Under the pieces are notes generated by a model, which saw only the letters and a list, made by a program, of their open reading frames with translations, did no database searches and was not told the DNA's origin. The position numbers were made by a program, and so were the translations under genes. A stretch of DNA of 64,000 bases from Lachancea dasiensis (taxonomy: Eukaryota > Ascomycota > Saccharomycetes > Saccharomycetales > Saccharomycetaceae), in the NCBI GenBank assembly GCA_900074725.1, contig LT598454.1, positions 440,854 through 504,853 on the forward strand, given 5' to 3'. Below are positions 1 to 9,235 of the stretch, piece after piece. Position 1 is the first letter of the stretch; every line of letters starts with the position of its first letter.

Positions 1-2
1 CC

Positions 3-233
3 CTCAAACTCAATTACCGTGCAAAAGACCAGCTACATCCTTTGATGTCAGAGCTCCTTCTGAGTATCAACAGAGTGAGCTCTCAGGATTTCGAGCATCG
101 CCAAAGCCTCGTGGACTGGATTGTCAAAGTGAACAAGATGAGGGTCGCAGAAAAACTGACTGAGGATGACGCCCGAGAACTGCTGTTTTGCTTGGAGTCT
201 GCTTATAAGAATTTTTACACTTTGCTCGAGTGA
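3..233 (+). CDS. VPS28: ESCRT-I subunit Vps28, C-terminal part (gene cut by window start)
   Basis: The frame is open from the first bases to a TGA at 231-233, so only about 76 C-terminal residues are visible. They contain the C-terminal four-helix domain of Vps28: a run like ELLLSINRVSSQDFE, then a region ending in ARELLFCLESAYKNFY, matching the family's conserved RQMLFDLESAYNAF-type ending. Vps28 is a core subunit of ESCRT-I, which sorts ubiquitinated cargo at endosomes; its C-terminal domain recruits ESCRT-II. The stop lies only 21 bp from the stop of the convergent CWC27, so the 3' ends must overlap or nearly do so. VPS28-CWC27-TIM50 is the order of S. cerevisiae YPL065W-YPL064C-YPL063W, which supports the call. 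The start is outside the window. Confidence 0.9.
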   Translation, partial: LKLNYRAKDQLHPLMSELLLSINRVSSQDFEHRQSLVDWIVKVNKMRVAEKLTEDDARELLFCLESAYKNFYTLLE

Positions 234-254
234 AATGAGCAGCGGGTTTCAATT

Positions 255-1193
255 CTACGGTTCCGCATCACCAAAATCGAGATGATGCGACGTTATCGAG
301 TTGGGCTGCGATGATCGTTGCTTGAACTTTGCGAGCAACTCCAGAGTGTCGCGTTCGCGCTTTGAGATGGACGTGGACCTGTCGTCTGCTGCATGTTCCG
401 CAGGTCTTTCTCGGAGTGATGGACTCGACTCATGTTTCTTTTTTTGCAGGCCCTGATCATCCTCCGATAAATCGAGAGTGTCTTGTACTCCCATGTCCTC
501 AATGGTCTGCTCTCCGTTTGTTAGTGCTTCGTTGTTTACAAGGCCGGGAGCTGCCGATATCTTCATGTTTGCTGTTGCCAGTGTCTCGTCGCCATCGTCC
601 TCTTCCTCCTCGAACTGGAGAAGAACTTTGGAGGCCTTTTTTGCCCGCTTTGGCTTCACTGGCAATTCCAGCGGGGACTGACGTTTTGAGTTTTTCACTG
701 TTCCCTGTTCTACTTCGAAATACGGTTCGTCTAGTAAAATACTCTCAATTGTTGCCGGATATAGAAACTCTGCTGTCTGCGATGGTTCCGATTTCAATTC
801 TTTGCTAGCAATTTCCAATAGGGTATAGTATGAATTGTCTACGAGTTTACCGATCACTGTCACTTTCCCATTCAAAGCTGTCGTTTCCCGCAACGTCACG
901 AAAAAGGCCCCTTTTGAGTGCGATTCCACGGCAACCAGACCTCTCTGATCCATTTTGATACGAGAATTCGTTTCCAGAGCTCCCCAAGTGGGTTGATCAA
1001 TCTCGGCCGTTTGAATGGCCGCATCAAATACTTTACGCTCAAAACTCACACCGTCATAGCTGCCCTTAGCGCAGTTCTTCAAAAATCGGGAAACGGTCTG
1101 CGGACATTCCCTAGCCCACAATCCTAATTTCAAAGGGCCCACGGACGTACAAATGGTACATTTTGCACTAGTCTGAGGCTCCAGACTACTCAT
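255..1193 (-). CDS. CWC27: Spliceosome-associated cyclophilin-type prolyl isomerase Cwc27
   Basis: 312 residues, starting at the ATG of MSSLEPQTSAK; a TTG eight codons upstream extends the frame but is not a normal yeast start. The N-terminal half is a divergent cyclophilin domain (TSVGPLKLGLWARECPQT, then FLKNCAKGSYDG), a family feature of Cwc27, which rides with the Prp19-associated complex in activated spliceosomes. Typical catalytic cyclophilin residues are poorly conserved, so it may bind proline peptides rather than isomerise them (inference). The C-terminal half is charged and low complexity, with an acidic patch (EEEEDDGDE) and basic stretches. S. cerevisiae Cwc27 is of similar length. 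It is divergent from TIM50, with 145 bp between start codons, and convergent with VPS28. Confidence 0.85.
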   Translation of the reverse strand: MSSLEPQTSAKCTICTSVGPLKLGLWARECPQTVSRFLKNCAKGSYDGVSFERKVFDAAIQTAEIDQPTWGALETNSRIKMDQRGLVAVESHSKGAFFVTLRETTALNGKVTVIGKLVDNSYYTLLEIASKELKSEPSQTAEFLYPATIESILLDEPYFEVEQGTVKNSKRQSPLELPVKPKRAKKASKVLLQFEEEEDDGDETLATANMKISAAPGLVNNEALTNGEQTIEDMGVQDTLDLSEDDQGLQKKKHESSPSLRERPAEHAADDRSTSISKRERDTLELLAKFKQRSSQPNSITSHHLDFGDAEP

Positions 1194-1338
1194 CTTTAAC
1201 TGCGATGTCCTTTCCAAGCTTCCGGGTAAATATAGTTCGAAAATTTTTCAGATTATGGGTTATTAAAGACCAAGAGTTGATGTTGAAGTTGAAAATCTTG
1301 AAGATCGTACACCAGAGGAAAGGGTCAATATTGAACAG

Positions 1339-2778
1339 ATGATCAGAAATTTGGGTCGCAGCTTGGGCTCTACCGCGTCGGTAGCCTTGAGGAAAAATTT
1401 AGCTCCAAAAAGAGCTCCCCTAAGGTCGTTTTCGGGTGGAAAGTTCTTGTTGAATAGCAAGAAAGATGAACCCAAGGCGAAGTCCATCCTAACTGAGGAC
1501 TTGCTCGCTAGGGCTGGTGTGGATGTGGAAGCCCCAAACAACGGCGAAAAAACGCAGCGCAAGACAGCCGATGAACCATTAGAAAACGAAGGCGAGCCAG
1601 CGAAAGACAGCTCTGGGAGACGCAAAAGAAGAAGGCAAACATCTACCGACATCAAACGTGAACGTTACGCCAACTGGTTCTACATTGGATCGTTCGCTGC
1701 TCTTGCTGGTGGTGCTGCTTATTTGGCACGCGACTGGGAGGACAGTGAGGCGGAAGAGCTGAAACGGGAGGCGGATAACGGATACACACCAGAGTTGATG
1801 TACAAGAGGTCGAAGGCCCGCTTCAACTCCTTGTTTTCGTATTTCCAAGAGCCACCCTTCCCAGACCTCTTACCACCCCCTCCTCCTCCTCCTTACCAAA
1901 GACCCTTGACGTTGGTTTTAAGTCTTGAAGACGTGTTAGTGCATTCGGAATGGACCAAGGAGCATGGCTGGAGAACCGCCAAGAGACCAGGTTTGGACTA
2001 CTTCTTGGGGTACCTGTCGCAATATTACGAAATTGTACTATTCTCTTCCAACTACATGATGTACTCCGAAAAAGTGGCGGAGAAACTAGACCCAATCCAT
2101 GCTTTCATTACCTACAATCTCTACAAAGAACACTGTCTTTACAAAGACGGTGTGCACATTAAGGATCTTTCCAAGCTGAACAGAGACTTGGGAAAAGTTG
2201 TCATTGTGGATTGTGACCCCAACTCTTACAAGTTGCAACCGGAAAACGCATTGCCATTGAAGCCATGGGATGGAAAGGCTGACGACAACCTTTTGAAGCT
2301 GATTCCATTCTTGGAGTATCTTGCCACCCAACAGATGGATGACGTGAGACCCGTCCTCAATAGTTATAGCGACAAATACCAAGTTCCCCAAGAATTTGAG
2401 CGTCGTGTGGCTGTCCTCAAGGAGAAGTTCTACAAGGATCAAGAAGTGAAGGCCAGTAGCAACTGGGCTTTGAAAGCGCTCGGTGTCGGTGCCGTGGGAA
2501 GCTCCAAGGCCAAGTTTCCTCTCGATTTGCTAAGAGAAGAGGGTGAAAAGAATTATGTTCGTTTCATGCAATTGATCGAGGAAGAGAAAGAAAAGATCAA
2601 ACTCCAGCAGGAACAAATGGGGGGACAGACCTTCACGCTCAAGGACTACGTGGAGGGTAATCTACCTTCACCCGAGGAGCAGATGCAGTTGCAGATGGAA
2701 AAGCAAAAGGAGTTTGAGTCTCAATATGAACAGAACAAAGTCGCCGCCCAGGCATCCGCCTCTCAATCCCAAAAATAG
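1339..2778 (+). CDS. TIM50: Mitochondrial TIM23-complex receptor Tim50
   Basis: 479 residues. The N-terminus is basic and Ser/Arg rich without early acidic residues ([20 protein letters not shown]), a mitochondrial presequence. A single membrane segment lies at about residues 113-130 ([17 protein letters not shown]). After a poly-proline run near residue 177 comes the FCP1/NIF-type domain characteristic of Tim50 ([28 protein letters not shown]). The first catalytic Asp of true phosphatases is replaced (SLEDV rather than DLDET), as in other Tim50 proteins, so it acts as a presequence receptor in the intermembrane space that hands precursors to Tim23. The C-terminal tail is charged and Gln rich. 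Length matches S. cerevisiae Tim50 (about 476). Confidence 0.97.
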   Translation: MIRNLGRSLGSTASVALRKNLAPKRAPLRSFSGGKFLLNSKKDEPKAKSILTEDLLARAGVDVEAPNNGEKTQRKTADEPLENEGEPAKDSSGRRKRRRQTSTDIKRERYANWFYIGSFAALAGGAAYLARDWEDSEAEELKREADNGYTPELMYKRSKARFNSLFSYFQEPPFPDLLPPPPPPPYQRPLTLVLSLEDVLVHSEWTKEHGWRTAKRPGLDYFLGYLSQYYEIVLFSSNYMMYSEKVAEKLDPIHAFITYNLYKEHCLYKDGVHIKDLSKLNRDLGKVVIVDCDPNSYKLQPENALPLKPWDGKADDNLLKLIPFLEYLATQQMDDVRPVLNSYSDKYQVPQEFERRVAVLKEKFYKDQEVKASSNWALKALGVGAVGSSKAKFPLDLLREEGEKNYVRFMQLIEEEKEKIKLQQEQMGGQTFTLKDYVEGNLPSPEEQMQLQMEKQKEFESQYEQNKVAAQASASQSQK

Positions 2779-3261
2779 ATTTCCACGCATGCTCTCACAC
2801 CACTAACACCCTTCCCACTCGATCAACGCATTCCATCTTTCTTTGCCTAATATCAATGCTAACGACCTTCCGACATGACCTATGTTGTTTTTTAAACAGC
2901 TATACTGTACATAAATTTTAATTTGAAACTGACAGTTTTTGATCCTCAACGTTACCACATATCTAGTGCGCTCTTAATGAGTTCAGCGCTGCGTTCAAAT
3001 ATCTTGATGCTGTCTGTCACTTTTGACCCTCAATTTGCTGTCATTCTATCAAAACATCCCCCCACAATTTAATCTTATCTCTCTAATGCTCACTTGATTA
3101 ACTGAAGAGAAAAGGACAGCACCATCAATAAGATCTCAAGTTCCGAATTTGAATATCGATCCTGGCACCGCTCTCTTGAGCTTTCAATACCTTACTAATA
3201 TCCAGCGTTGTTGTGGGTGAATTTGACTGGGTGAGAATTGTTGGATTTGGATCAAAAACTG
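2779..3261. other. TIM50-COS111 intergenic region
   Basis: 483 bp holding the 3' end of TIM50 and the promoter of the F-box-like gene. There is a pyrimidine-rich tract and a TACTAAT-like heptamer near 3193, but no matching 5' splice site upstream. No RNA gene is visible. Confidence 0.5.
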
Positions 3262-5730
3262 ATGTCAGGGAACCCACATATCAATATATTGAGCTCTAAT
3301 TATAACCGGTATGGAACTTCAGTGTTTCAGACACTTTACCACGACGAGAGAGCTGATCGTAGTGAATTGGATGGTAGCGACAGACAACGGATGTCGTCAG
3401 ATGCACGATCTATGCGAAAGCCCCCTGGAAGTGGGACCGCAGATGAAGCTGACAGAACGAGCTCAAAAATCAAACGTAAATACAGATCGCTAGTACAAAG
3501 CTATGGTGGTAATCGATCTGTAAGGGCCAAGAAGTTCATTGGCAAGCTGCACGACCACAGTTCCAGCGATTCGTTCTCCATCTTTTCGCTCAGAAGCTCG
3601 TACTCTAACCGCAACCTGGCCACCGCCCAGCCGAAGACGGCAAGTACCGGGACGGGAGCTCAGCATGCTGCGATATTCGAGATATCTAGACCTTACGATG
3701 ATATCAACGCACTTCCTGTCGAACTCCTAGCACTAGTGATGCAGCAGTTCACGGCTGGTGCCTGCTTAGAAGACCCGAAAACGCTAGTTATGGGGTTATA
3801 TGTCAACAAGAAGTTTTATGAAGCCACGAAAAACGAACTCTACGAAGCTCCCTCGTTCACTTCAACCTACAGAGTCGCCCAGTTTGTCACCAGTCTGCGG
3901 GTGAGTCCCAAAAATGGGCTGTTGGTGAGACACATCAATCTTTCGGAGCTTAGGAACGGGCTTATGGATGGATGTAGAGACAACGCTAATGAGCAGTCGC
4001 GGTCTGAAGATGAACATCGTTTTGCTCGTGAGATAGCTCCGACACGCGAGATTTTACAGGAAGAAAGAGAAGACGGGTTCGACGATGACGACCAGAGGGA
4101 AGGTACTGATGTCAATGGGGATCGTCATGACCCAGAAAGTGGGAGAGTCTTGACACAAATAGAGGAAGATCTTCCAGACGTTGCCTTGGCTGGGTGGAGG
4201 GATTGGAGGTATAGGTACGATCCTCTGTATGGGAATCATCTGCTCAGCTGTCATAATAATCTGCGAAAAGTGGCTTCAAGGTCATCTTCAATTCATTCAA
4301 CGGCAACTACCGGTACGGGCGCCAACACAAAAAGGTCTCACCGGTCAAATAGCTCCGTCAGCTCTTTCACCTCAAGTATAATGTCGTCATTTTACAATTC
4401 TTCGTCATTTTCGTCGCTCAGCTTGACCGCGTCTTTTGATTCCAAGACAGGCGTTGAACAGGGCAAGTGGTTCAGCAAACTCTTTAGCTCTAAAAAAACT
4501 GCTAAGCAACGTCGTGAAAAATTCGTCGAGGCCCAGCTCAGAAATTACAACAATATCGACGAGTCGTCGGTGGACCACAGCAGAGGAAGCTCTGACAACA
4601 AAAACTGCGTGAAATTCTCTATTCAAACCAACCTGAAAGACCAACCATTTAGCGAGCGGCACCCAGTGACGAATAAATTTTTGCTGAAATATTCTCTTTC
4701 GAAGGATATCCCACTGGGCTACCTTTTCCACATTGTACACCATTGCCCGAATATACTTTCTCTGAATCTGGCCAACTTAGTCCTCTCTGCAGATTTCCAA
4801 GTGCATTTGAGAATGGATCCCGCTAGAATGCACCGATCGTCGTTATTACCTGACGTCGAAGTCGCGACATCTAGCGAGGATGCTTTGTTGGGCAAAAATT
4901 TGGAGCCCGTCTACTTCACCGACTCTAGCAAAGGGCACGCATTTTATGGCGGAAATACTAGTGCGAAGCTGAAAGTCCTGGACGAATTGCATTTTGTGTC
5001 ACCTTACACCATGCTAGGAGAATCGTGGATCTCATCCAAATATCCACCACCCATAGACCAACACACCAAGATCAGAAGTCAGCGGGTCCGGAATCGAAGA
5101 ATTCAAAATTACAACCTCACCAAGCTTGAAGTTCGGGATCTATTTCACTTGGTGTATGAAAAGTTGACGAGACTCACACATTTACAGATGGATAATGTAG
5201 TTTGGTGCAATCAGCCAGACGTGAAGGAGTTTGTCTTCTCGTCGCTGGAAAAAAATGCCGACCTCAATGTCTCTTTTGCCCACGCAGGCATGGGCAGGAA
5301 CCTATCGTGGGCATCAAAGGGGAGCGTTTCCCAGTTTGTTGCAATTGTGCTGCTAGGAGAGATACTTGACCGCGATGATCTGTATCTGGAAGATTTGTTC
5401 AATGTTCGCACTGAGCGTTTCAGTTTCAACGCAAACCGCGATCACCTTCTACTGGGCCGTTCAAACAAGCTTCTAGTCCATACTTACAACCAGCAGACAT
5501 TACAATGTACGCTACTACTACGCCGTAGTTGTTCTTTGGGTTTGGAAACCACTTTGGCCTCAGACTCCACGATTATTTGTGAGATAGCGTTGGGAGGTAT
5601 GCCACCTGACTGTGATGAAAGCTTAACTAGAGTTCACGAGCTCGCGCGTGAGCTCTTGAATCGTCTCGAGAATTTGCGTACAGCTAATTTACACAGACAC
5701 ATTGGTGAGAATCAGTATATCTTCCATTAG
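3262..5730 (+). CDS. COS111: F-box-like protein, Cos111 family
   Basis: 822 residues from the first ATG (3262); an in-frame TTG lies 24 bp upstream and was not used. About residues 145-200 read as an F-box-like segment (INALPVELLALVMQQF, then LYVNKKFYEATKNELYE), which would bind Skp1. The middle is Ser rich and charged (SSSIHSTATTGTG, SSFTSSIMSSFYNSSSFSS) and probably disordered. The C-terminal third is globular, with LHFVSPYTMLGESWISSKYPPP as a distinctive conserved-looking block. S. cerevisiae COS111 (YBR203W) affects ciclopirox sensitivity and its biochemical role is unknown. The call rests on the F-box-like segment and on position: YBR203W-YBR204C-YBR205W corresponds to this gene, LDH1 and KTR3, in the same orientations. 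Another F-box family member is possible. Confidence 0.65.
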   Translation: MSGNPHINILSSNYNRYGTSVFQTLYHDERADRSELDGSDRQRMSSDARSMRKPPGSGTADEADRTSSKIKRKYRSLVQSYGGNRSVRAKKFIGKLHDHSSSDSFSIFSLRSSYSNRNLATAQPKTASTGTGAQHAAIFEISRPYDDINALPVELLALVMQQFTAGACLEDPKTLVMGLYVNKKFYEATKNELYEAPSFTSTYRVAQFVTSLRVSPKNGLLVRHINLSELRNGLMDGCRDNANEQSRSEDEHRFAREIAPTREILQEEREDGFDDDDQREGTDVNGDRHDPESGRVLTQIEEDLPDVALAGWRDWRYRYDPLYGNHLLSCHNNLRKVASRSSSIHSTATTGTGANTKRSHRSNSSVSSFTSSIMSSFYNSSSFSSLSLTASFDSKTGVEQGKWFSKLFSSKKTAKQRREKFVEAQLRNYNNIDESSVDHSRGSSDNKNCVKFSIQTNLKDQPFSERHPVTNKFLLKYSLSKDIPLGYLFHIVHHCPNILSLNLANLVLSADFQVHLRMDPARMHRSSLLPDVEVATSSEDALLGKNLEPVYFTDSSKGHAFYGGNTSAKLKVLDELHFVSPYTMLGESWISSKYPPPIDQHTKIRSQRVRNRRIQNYNLTKLEVRDLFHLVYEKLTRLTHLQMDNVVWCNQPDVKEFVFSSLEKNADLNVSFAHAGMGRNLSWASKGSVSQFVAIVLLGEILDRDDLYLEDLFNVRTERFSFNANRDHLLLGRSNKLLVHTYNQQTLQCTLLLRRSCSLGLETTLASDSTIICEIALGGMPPDCDESLTRVHELARELLNRLENLRTANLHRHIGENQYIFH

Positions 5731-6414
5731 GGCTGTCAGCGAAAATGCATTGTGTTGTCGTCCTCAATTAGCGCCCTGAACTTGCATACCATATCACGCG
5801 GTGGACCTGGGCACCGACGCCTGGAAACGTTTCCCGGAATTGCGAGGACAATCGAAAAGATAAACGACCTTGGATGGCGGATGGATTGCGTTGTCATTTC
5901 CCTAAAGGCCGGTACCGGCACTTTTTTCTCAAATTTTACTCATCGATCATGACACTTCAAGTCTTGATCGATAAGTAATGACATCTCACAGAGCCCGACA
6001 GGGCCAGAGCTCGGTAGCTATGCAGCGCTCGGTTGCTGCCAAGCTGATCATTCAAATTTTAATCCGCAACAGACTGTATAGGCGTTCTCATCACGCTTGA
6101 GCACAGGCTGTTAGCACTTTAATCCTGTTTATTTTTTTTTTTTTTTTCCTCTCTCTCTCAAAAGTTGGGCTACGATTGAAGTCGATGGTAGCGAAACCGC
6201 CCAAGCTTCTTGGATGTGGAGCGGGTGTGAACCATTGAGAATGAAAATATATGCGTTTGCTTACTTGAGCAAAAGGTTTGAGTAATACCTAAAGTCCAAT
6301 GTTTTTGCGGAGTTCTGTTTTGCACTTGGTATATTAAAAGTTTTGTGATTTTAAGTTGGTTCAGAGTTTTCGTCCAGTCTCAGTTGTAGTCAAGCTTGTG
6401 CGTAACCACCGAGA
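5731..6414. promoter_or_regulatory. COS111-ALD6 intergenic region, probable ALD6 promoter
   Basis: 684 bp upstream of ALD6. It holds an uninterrupted poly-T run (about 6130-6148) followed by a CT repeat, a typical yeast nucleosome-excluding element, and a TATA-like TATATTAAAA near 6330, about 85 bp before the ATG. A short inverted repeat, ATCGATCATGA/TCTTGATCGAT, occurs around 5941-5972. No gene seen. Confidence 0.5.
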
Positions 6415-7992
6415 ATGAGTGGATTGTATTTGAAAACGGCATCCTCGTTGATGGGCATGGCTAAAGCCGCCCGCAGTGCAACGGCGGGGGCCAGATTTAT
6501 ATCAACGAGAGTGCAAGTCGATTCCGTCAGACTCACGACGCCCAACGGGTTCACATACGAGCAGCCTACCGGCCTCTTCATCAATAATGAGTTTGTGAAG
6601 TCACACAATGGAGACACTATCAGTGTGGAAGATCCCTCGACGGGCCAAAAGCTGGTGGATGTGCAATCCGGAACAAAGGCAGACGTGGAGTACGCTGTGG
6701 AGTGCGCAGAAAAAGCATTCAAGTCGAGTTGGTCGACAGCAGACCCCAAATTCAGAGCCCAAGCACTGTTGAGACTTGCGGACTTGGTGGAACAAAGGAG
6801 GGAAATGATTGCATCGATAGAGTCCATGGACAACGGAAAAGCGCTTAGACTGGCGCGAGGCGATGTTGGGTTGGTGATTGATTTCCTACGTTCCTCAGCT
6901 GGATTTGCAGACAAATTGGATGGCAGAAGTATCAACACGGGCGACGGGTATGTGAACTATACGGTTAGAGAGCCCATCGGCGTCTGTGGCCAAATCATTC
7001 CTTGGAATTTTCCCTTGATGATGCTTTCGTGGAAAATCGCGCCAGCTCTGGCGGCCGGCAACACGGTCATATTGAAGCCCGCATCGCCCACGCCATTAAA
7101 CGCACTTTACTTTGCGTCGTTGTGCAAAGAGGCTGGAATACCGGCCGGTGTGGTCAACATTATCCCCGGGCCCGGGAGGGGAGTCGGGGAAACACTGTCG
7201 ACGCACCCCAAGATCAGAAAGATTGCCTTCACGGGCTCTACTGGCACGGGCAGAGGCATCGCGGTGAAGGCGGCGGAATCCAATCTCAAGAAGGTGACTC
7301 TGGAACTGGGCGGGAAGTCGGCTCACATGGTTTTCAACGACGCCGATTTGACCAAGACTTTGCCAAACCTGGTGAATGGCATCTTCCTAAACGCCGGTCA
7401 AATATGCTCTTCTGGGTCCCGGATCTACGTGCAAGAAGGCATCTACGACACGCTTTTACCGGCCTTCAAAAAATACGTGGAAGAGACCGTGACGGTGGGG
7501 TCCCCGTTTGAGGAGTCCAACTTCCAGGGCGCCATCAACAACAAGATGCAATACGACACGATCCTGAACTACATCAACGTGGGCAAACAAGAAGGCGCCA
7601 AGTTGCTCACGGGCGGGGACGCGTGTGGCCAGGACGGGTACTTTGTGAAGCCCACCGTCTTCTACGACGTGGCAGAAGAGATGCGGGTCGTCAAGGAGGA
7701 GATCTTCGGGCCCGTGGTGACGATTTCCAAGTTCAAGGAGATCGAAGATGGGGTGGCGATGGCCAACGACTCCGAGTTTGGGCTCGGTGCTGGCATTCAA
7801 ACCGAAAGCCTGTCCACCGCGTTGAAAGTGTCCAAGTCGCTCAAGGCCGGCACGGTGTGGGTCAACACCTACAACGATTTCCACGCGTGTGTGCCGTTTG
7901 GTGGTTGCAAGCAATCCGGCTACGGTCGGGAAATGGGCATCGAGGCCTTCGACGCTTACACCTCCGTCAAAGCGGTGAGAATCAAACTGTAA
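6415..7992 (+). CDS. ALD6: NADP-type acetaldehyde dehydrogenase, Ald6 ortholog with a mitochondrial-like N-terminus
   Basis: 525 residues of the aldehyde dehydrogenase superfamily, oxidising acetaldehyde to acetate. Visible motifs: PWNFP (197-201), [13 protein letters not shown] (272-280), general base E297 in LELGGKS, and catalytic C331 in [10 protein letters not shown]. The body and the ending (SVKAVRIKL) match S. cerevisiae Ald6, which is cytosolic and supplies acetyl-CoA precursor and NADPH. The position next to TIM50 also matches ALD6 (YPL061W). Unlike S. cerevisiae Ald6, the first 32 residues have no Asp or Glu and carry K/R/S/A with a RFIS end, as a mitochondrial presequence does; Met13 and Met15 offer shorter starts. 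Third codon positions become increasingly G/C toward the 3' end, entering the GC-rich island. Convergent with LDH1 (72 bp apart). Confidence 0.93.
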   Translation: MSGLYLKTASSLMGMAKAARSATAGARFISTRVQVDSVRLTTPNGFTYEQPTGLFINNEFVKSHNGDTISVEDPSTGQKLVDVQSGTKADVEYAVECAEKAFKSSWSTADPKFRAQALLRLADLVEQRREMIASIESMDNGKALRLARGDVGLVIDFLRSSAGFADKLDGRSINTGDGYVNYTVREPIGVCGQIIPWNFPLMMLSWKIAPALAAGNTVILKPASPTPLNALYFASLCKEAGIPAGVVNIIPGPGRGVGETLSTHPKIRKIAFTGSTGTGRGIAVKAAESNLKKVTLELGGKSAHMVFNDADLTKTLPNLVNGIFLNAGQICSSGSRIYVQEGIYDTLLPAFKKYVEETVTVGSPFEESNFQGAINNKMQYDTILNYINVGKQEGAKLLTGGDACGQDGYFVKPTVFYDVAEEMRVVKEEIFGPVVTISKFKEIEDGVAMANDSEFGLGAGIQTESLSTALKVSKSLKAGTVWVNTYNDFHACVPFGGCKQSGYGREMGIEAFDAYTSVKAVRIKL

Positions 7993-8064
7993 TGTTCATA
8001 ATGTATAGTTAAAAAGAGTATACACCGAGTGGGCGATCCGCCTCCGCCCGGCTGGCCAGGACGG

Positions 8065-9096
8065 CTAGCCGTGGCGGTCCACCACGGCCTCCAGAAACCG
8101 CAGAGTGACCTGCGCGGGCTGGTCCAGGCACAGGTTGTGCGAGCACCGTTCCACCACCACAAACCGTCGCGATGGCACGCCCGACAGCATCGCATAGAAA
8201 CTCCGGGCCGTGGCCAGCGGGGTCACCGGGTCCGCGTCGCCGCACATCACCACCACGCTGGCCAGCGACCGTATGTGCTCGTGCTCCCACTCGACACGCT
8301 CCCACCCGCGCAGGTACTCCACGACCGACCTGCTTTTGATCTGGACGTTGTGGTGGAACTGCCACAGCTTGCGGTACGGGTCGCCGCGGTGGAAGAACCG
8401 CTGGATGCCCGAGCTGTCGAGGCCGCGGTGCTGGTCAAAGTACCAGCGATACCAGTCCAGCAGAACCGGCCACCGGCCCGCCACAAACAGGCCCGCGCGC
8501 GCCATCGCGGTGCGCAGCTGGGGCAACTCCGGCGCGGGCGGGGCCAGGAACACTGCGTCGCGCACCGCGTAGCGGCCTCCGAACTGGGCTACAAAGTGGA
8601 GCGCCACATGGCACCCGAGCGAGTGGCCGACCACCACCAACGGGTGGCCCTCGCCCACCAGCTGCGCAACCGTGTGTCCCACGGCCGCCGCGACCGCGGA
8701 CATCGCGTATCGCGGGGCCTCCGCGCTCTTGCCGAACCCAGGCAGGTCCAGCGCCACGAAGCCCTCGTTCAGCGCGTCCAGCACGCGCACCAGAGGCTCG
8801 AACTGCGTGGCATTGCCCCCGAGGCCATGGATAAACACATACACGGGGCCCTCGCCGTGGACGCGCGACAAGTTGTCGAACACGCGCAGCGCGCACCCTC
8901 CCAGCTCGCCCGCGCGCACCGGCGCGGGGCGCGCGGTCGCGCGCCAGAACTCGTTGTCGAAGTCCGGAGGGTCCTGTAAGATCTTGCGAGCCAGCGGGCG
9001 GGCCTCGAGGTATTTGGCCACCACCTGCGCGGGCGACAGCCCGGACAGCGGCGGCAGCAGTGTGGTGGCGTCCGCCACAAGCCGCGAGCGGTCCAT
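8065..9096 (-). CDS. LDH1: Lipid-droplet serine hydrolase Ldh1 (alpha/beta hydrolase)
   Basis: 343 residues. An alpha/beta-hydrolase fold is clear: oxyanion region VFIHGLGGNATQFEPL, nucleophile elbow VVGHSLGCHVAL, and a C-terminal CSHNLC with the catalytic His. Blocks such as GLDSSGIQRFF and LWQFHHNVQIKSRS match S. cerevisiae Ldh1 (YBR204C), a lipid-droplet hydrolase with esterase and lipase activity. The S. cerevisiae protein ends in SKL; this one ends in DRHG, so the C-terminal peroxisome-type signal is absent. Base composition is extremely GC rich, with nearly all third positions G or C, which creates long spurious frames on the other strand. It diverges from the next hydrolase gene with 139 bp between starts. 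Confidence 0.9.
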   Translation of the reverse strand: MDRSRLVADATTLLPPLSGLSPAQVVAKYLEARPLARKILQDPPDFDNEFWRATARPAPVRAGELGGCALRVFDNLSRVHGEGPVYVFIHGLGGNATQFEPLVRVLDALNEGFVALDLPGFGKSAEAPRYAMSAVAAAVGHTVAQLVGEGHPLVVVGHSLGCHVALHFVAQFGGRYAVRDAVFLAPPAPELPQLRTAMARAGLFVAGRWPVLLDWYRWYFDQHRGLDSSGIQRFFHRGDPYRKLWQFHHNVQIKSRSVVEYLRGWERVEWEHEHIRSLASVVVMCGDADPVTPLATARSFYAMLSGVPSRRFVVVERCSHNLCLDQPAQVTLRFLEAVVDRHG

Positions 9097-9235
9097 CCTG
9101 CGTTGTGCTTGGCTCTGTTAGCGTGTCTCGAGCACGCTTTGTCTCTCTGTTCTCGCTGGCTTGGTTTTCGAACGTCGAACGTGGCCCTCCGGGAGCCACA
9201 TGGACAGGTGAGCTGGCCACCGCGACGAGTGAAAG

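Noticed and set aside
3190-3205. TACTAAT followed by CAG upstream of COS111 as an intron end
   Set aside because: Branch-to-acceptor distance is too short and no GTATGT-like 5' site is seen upstream.
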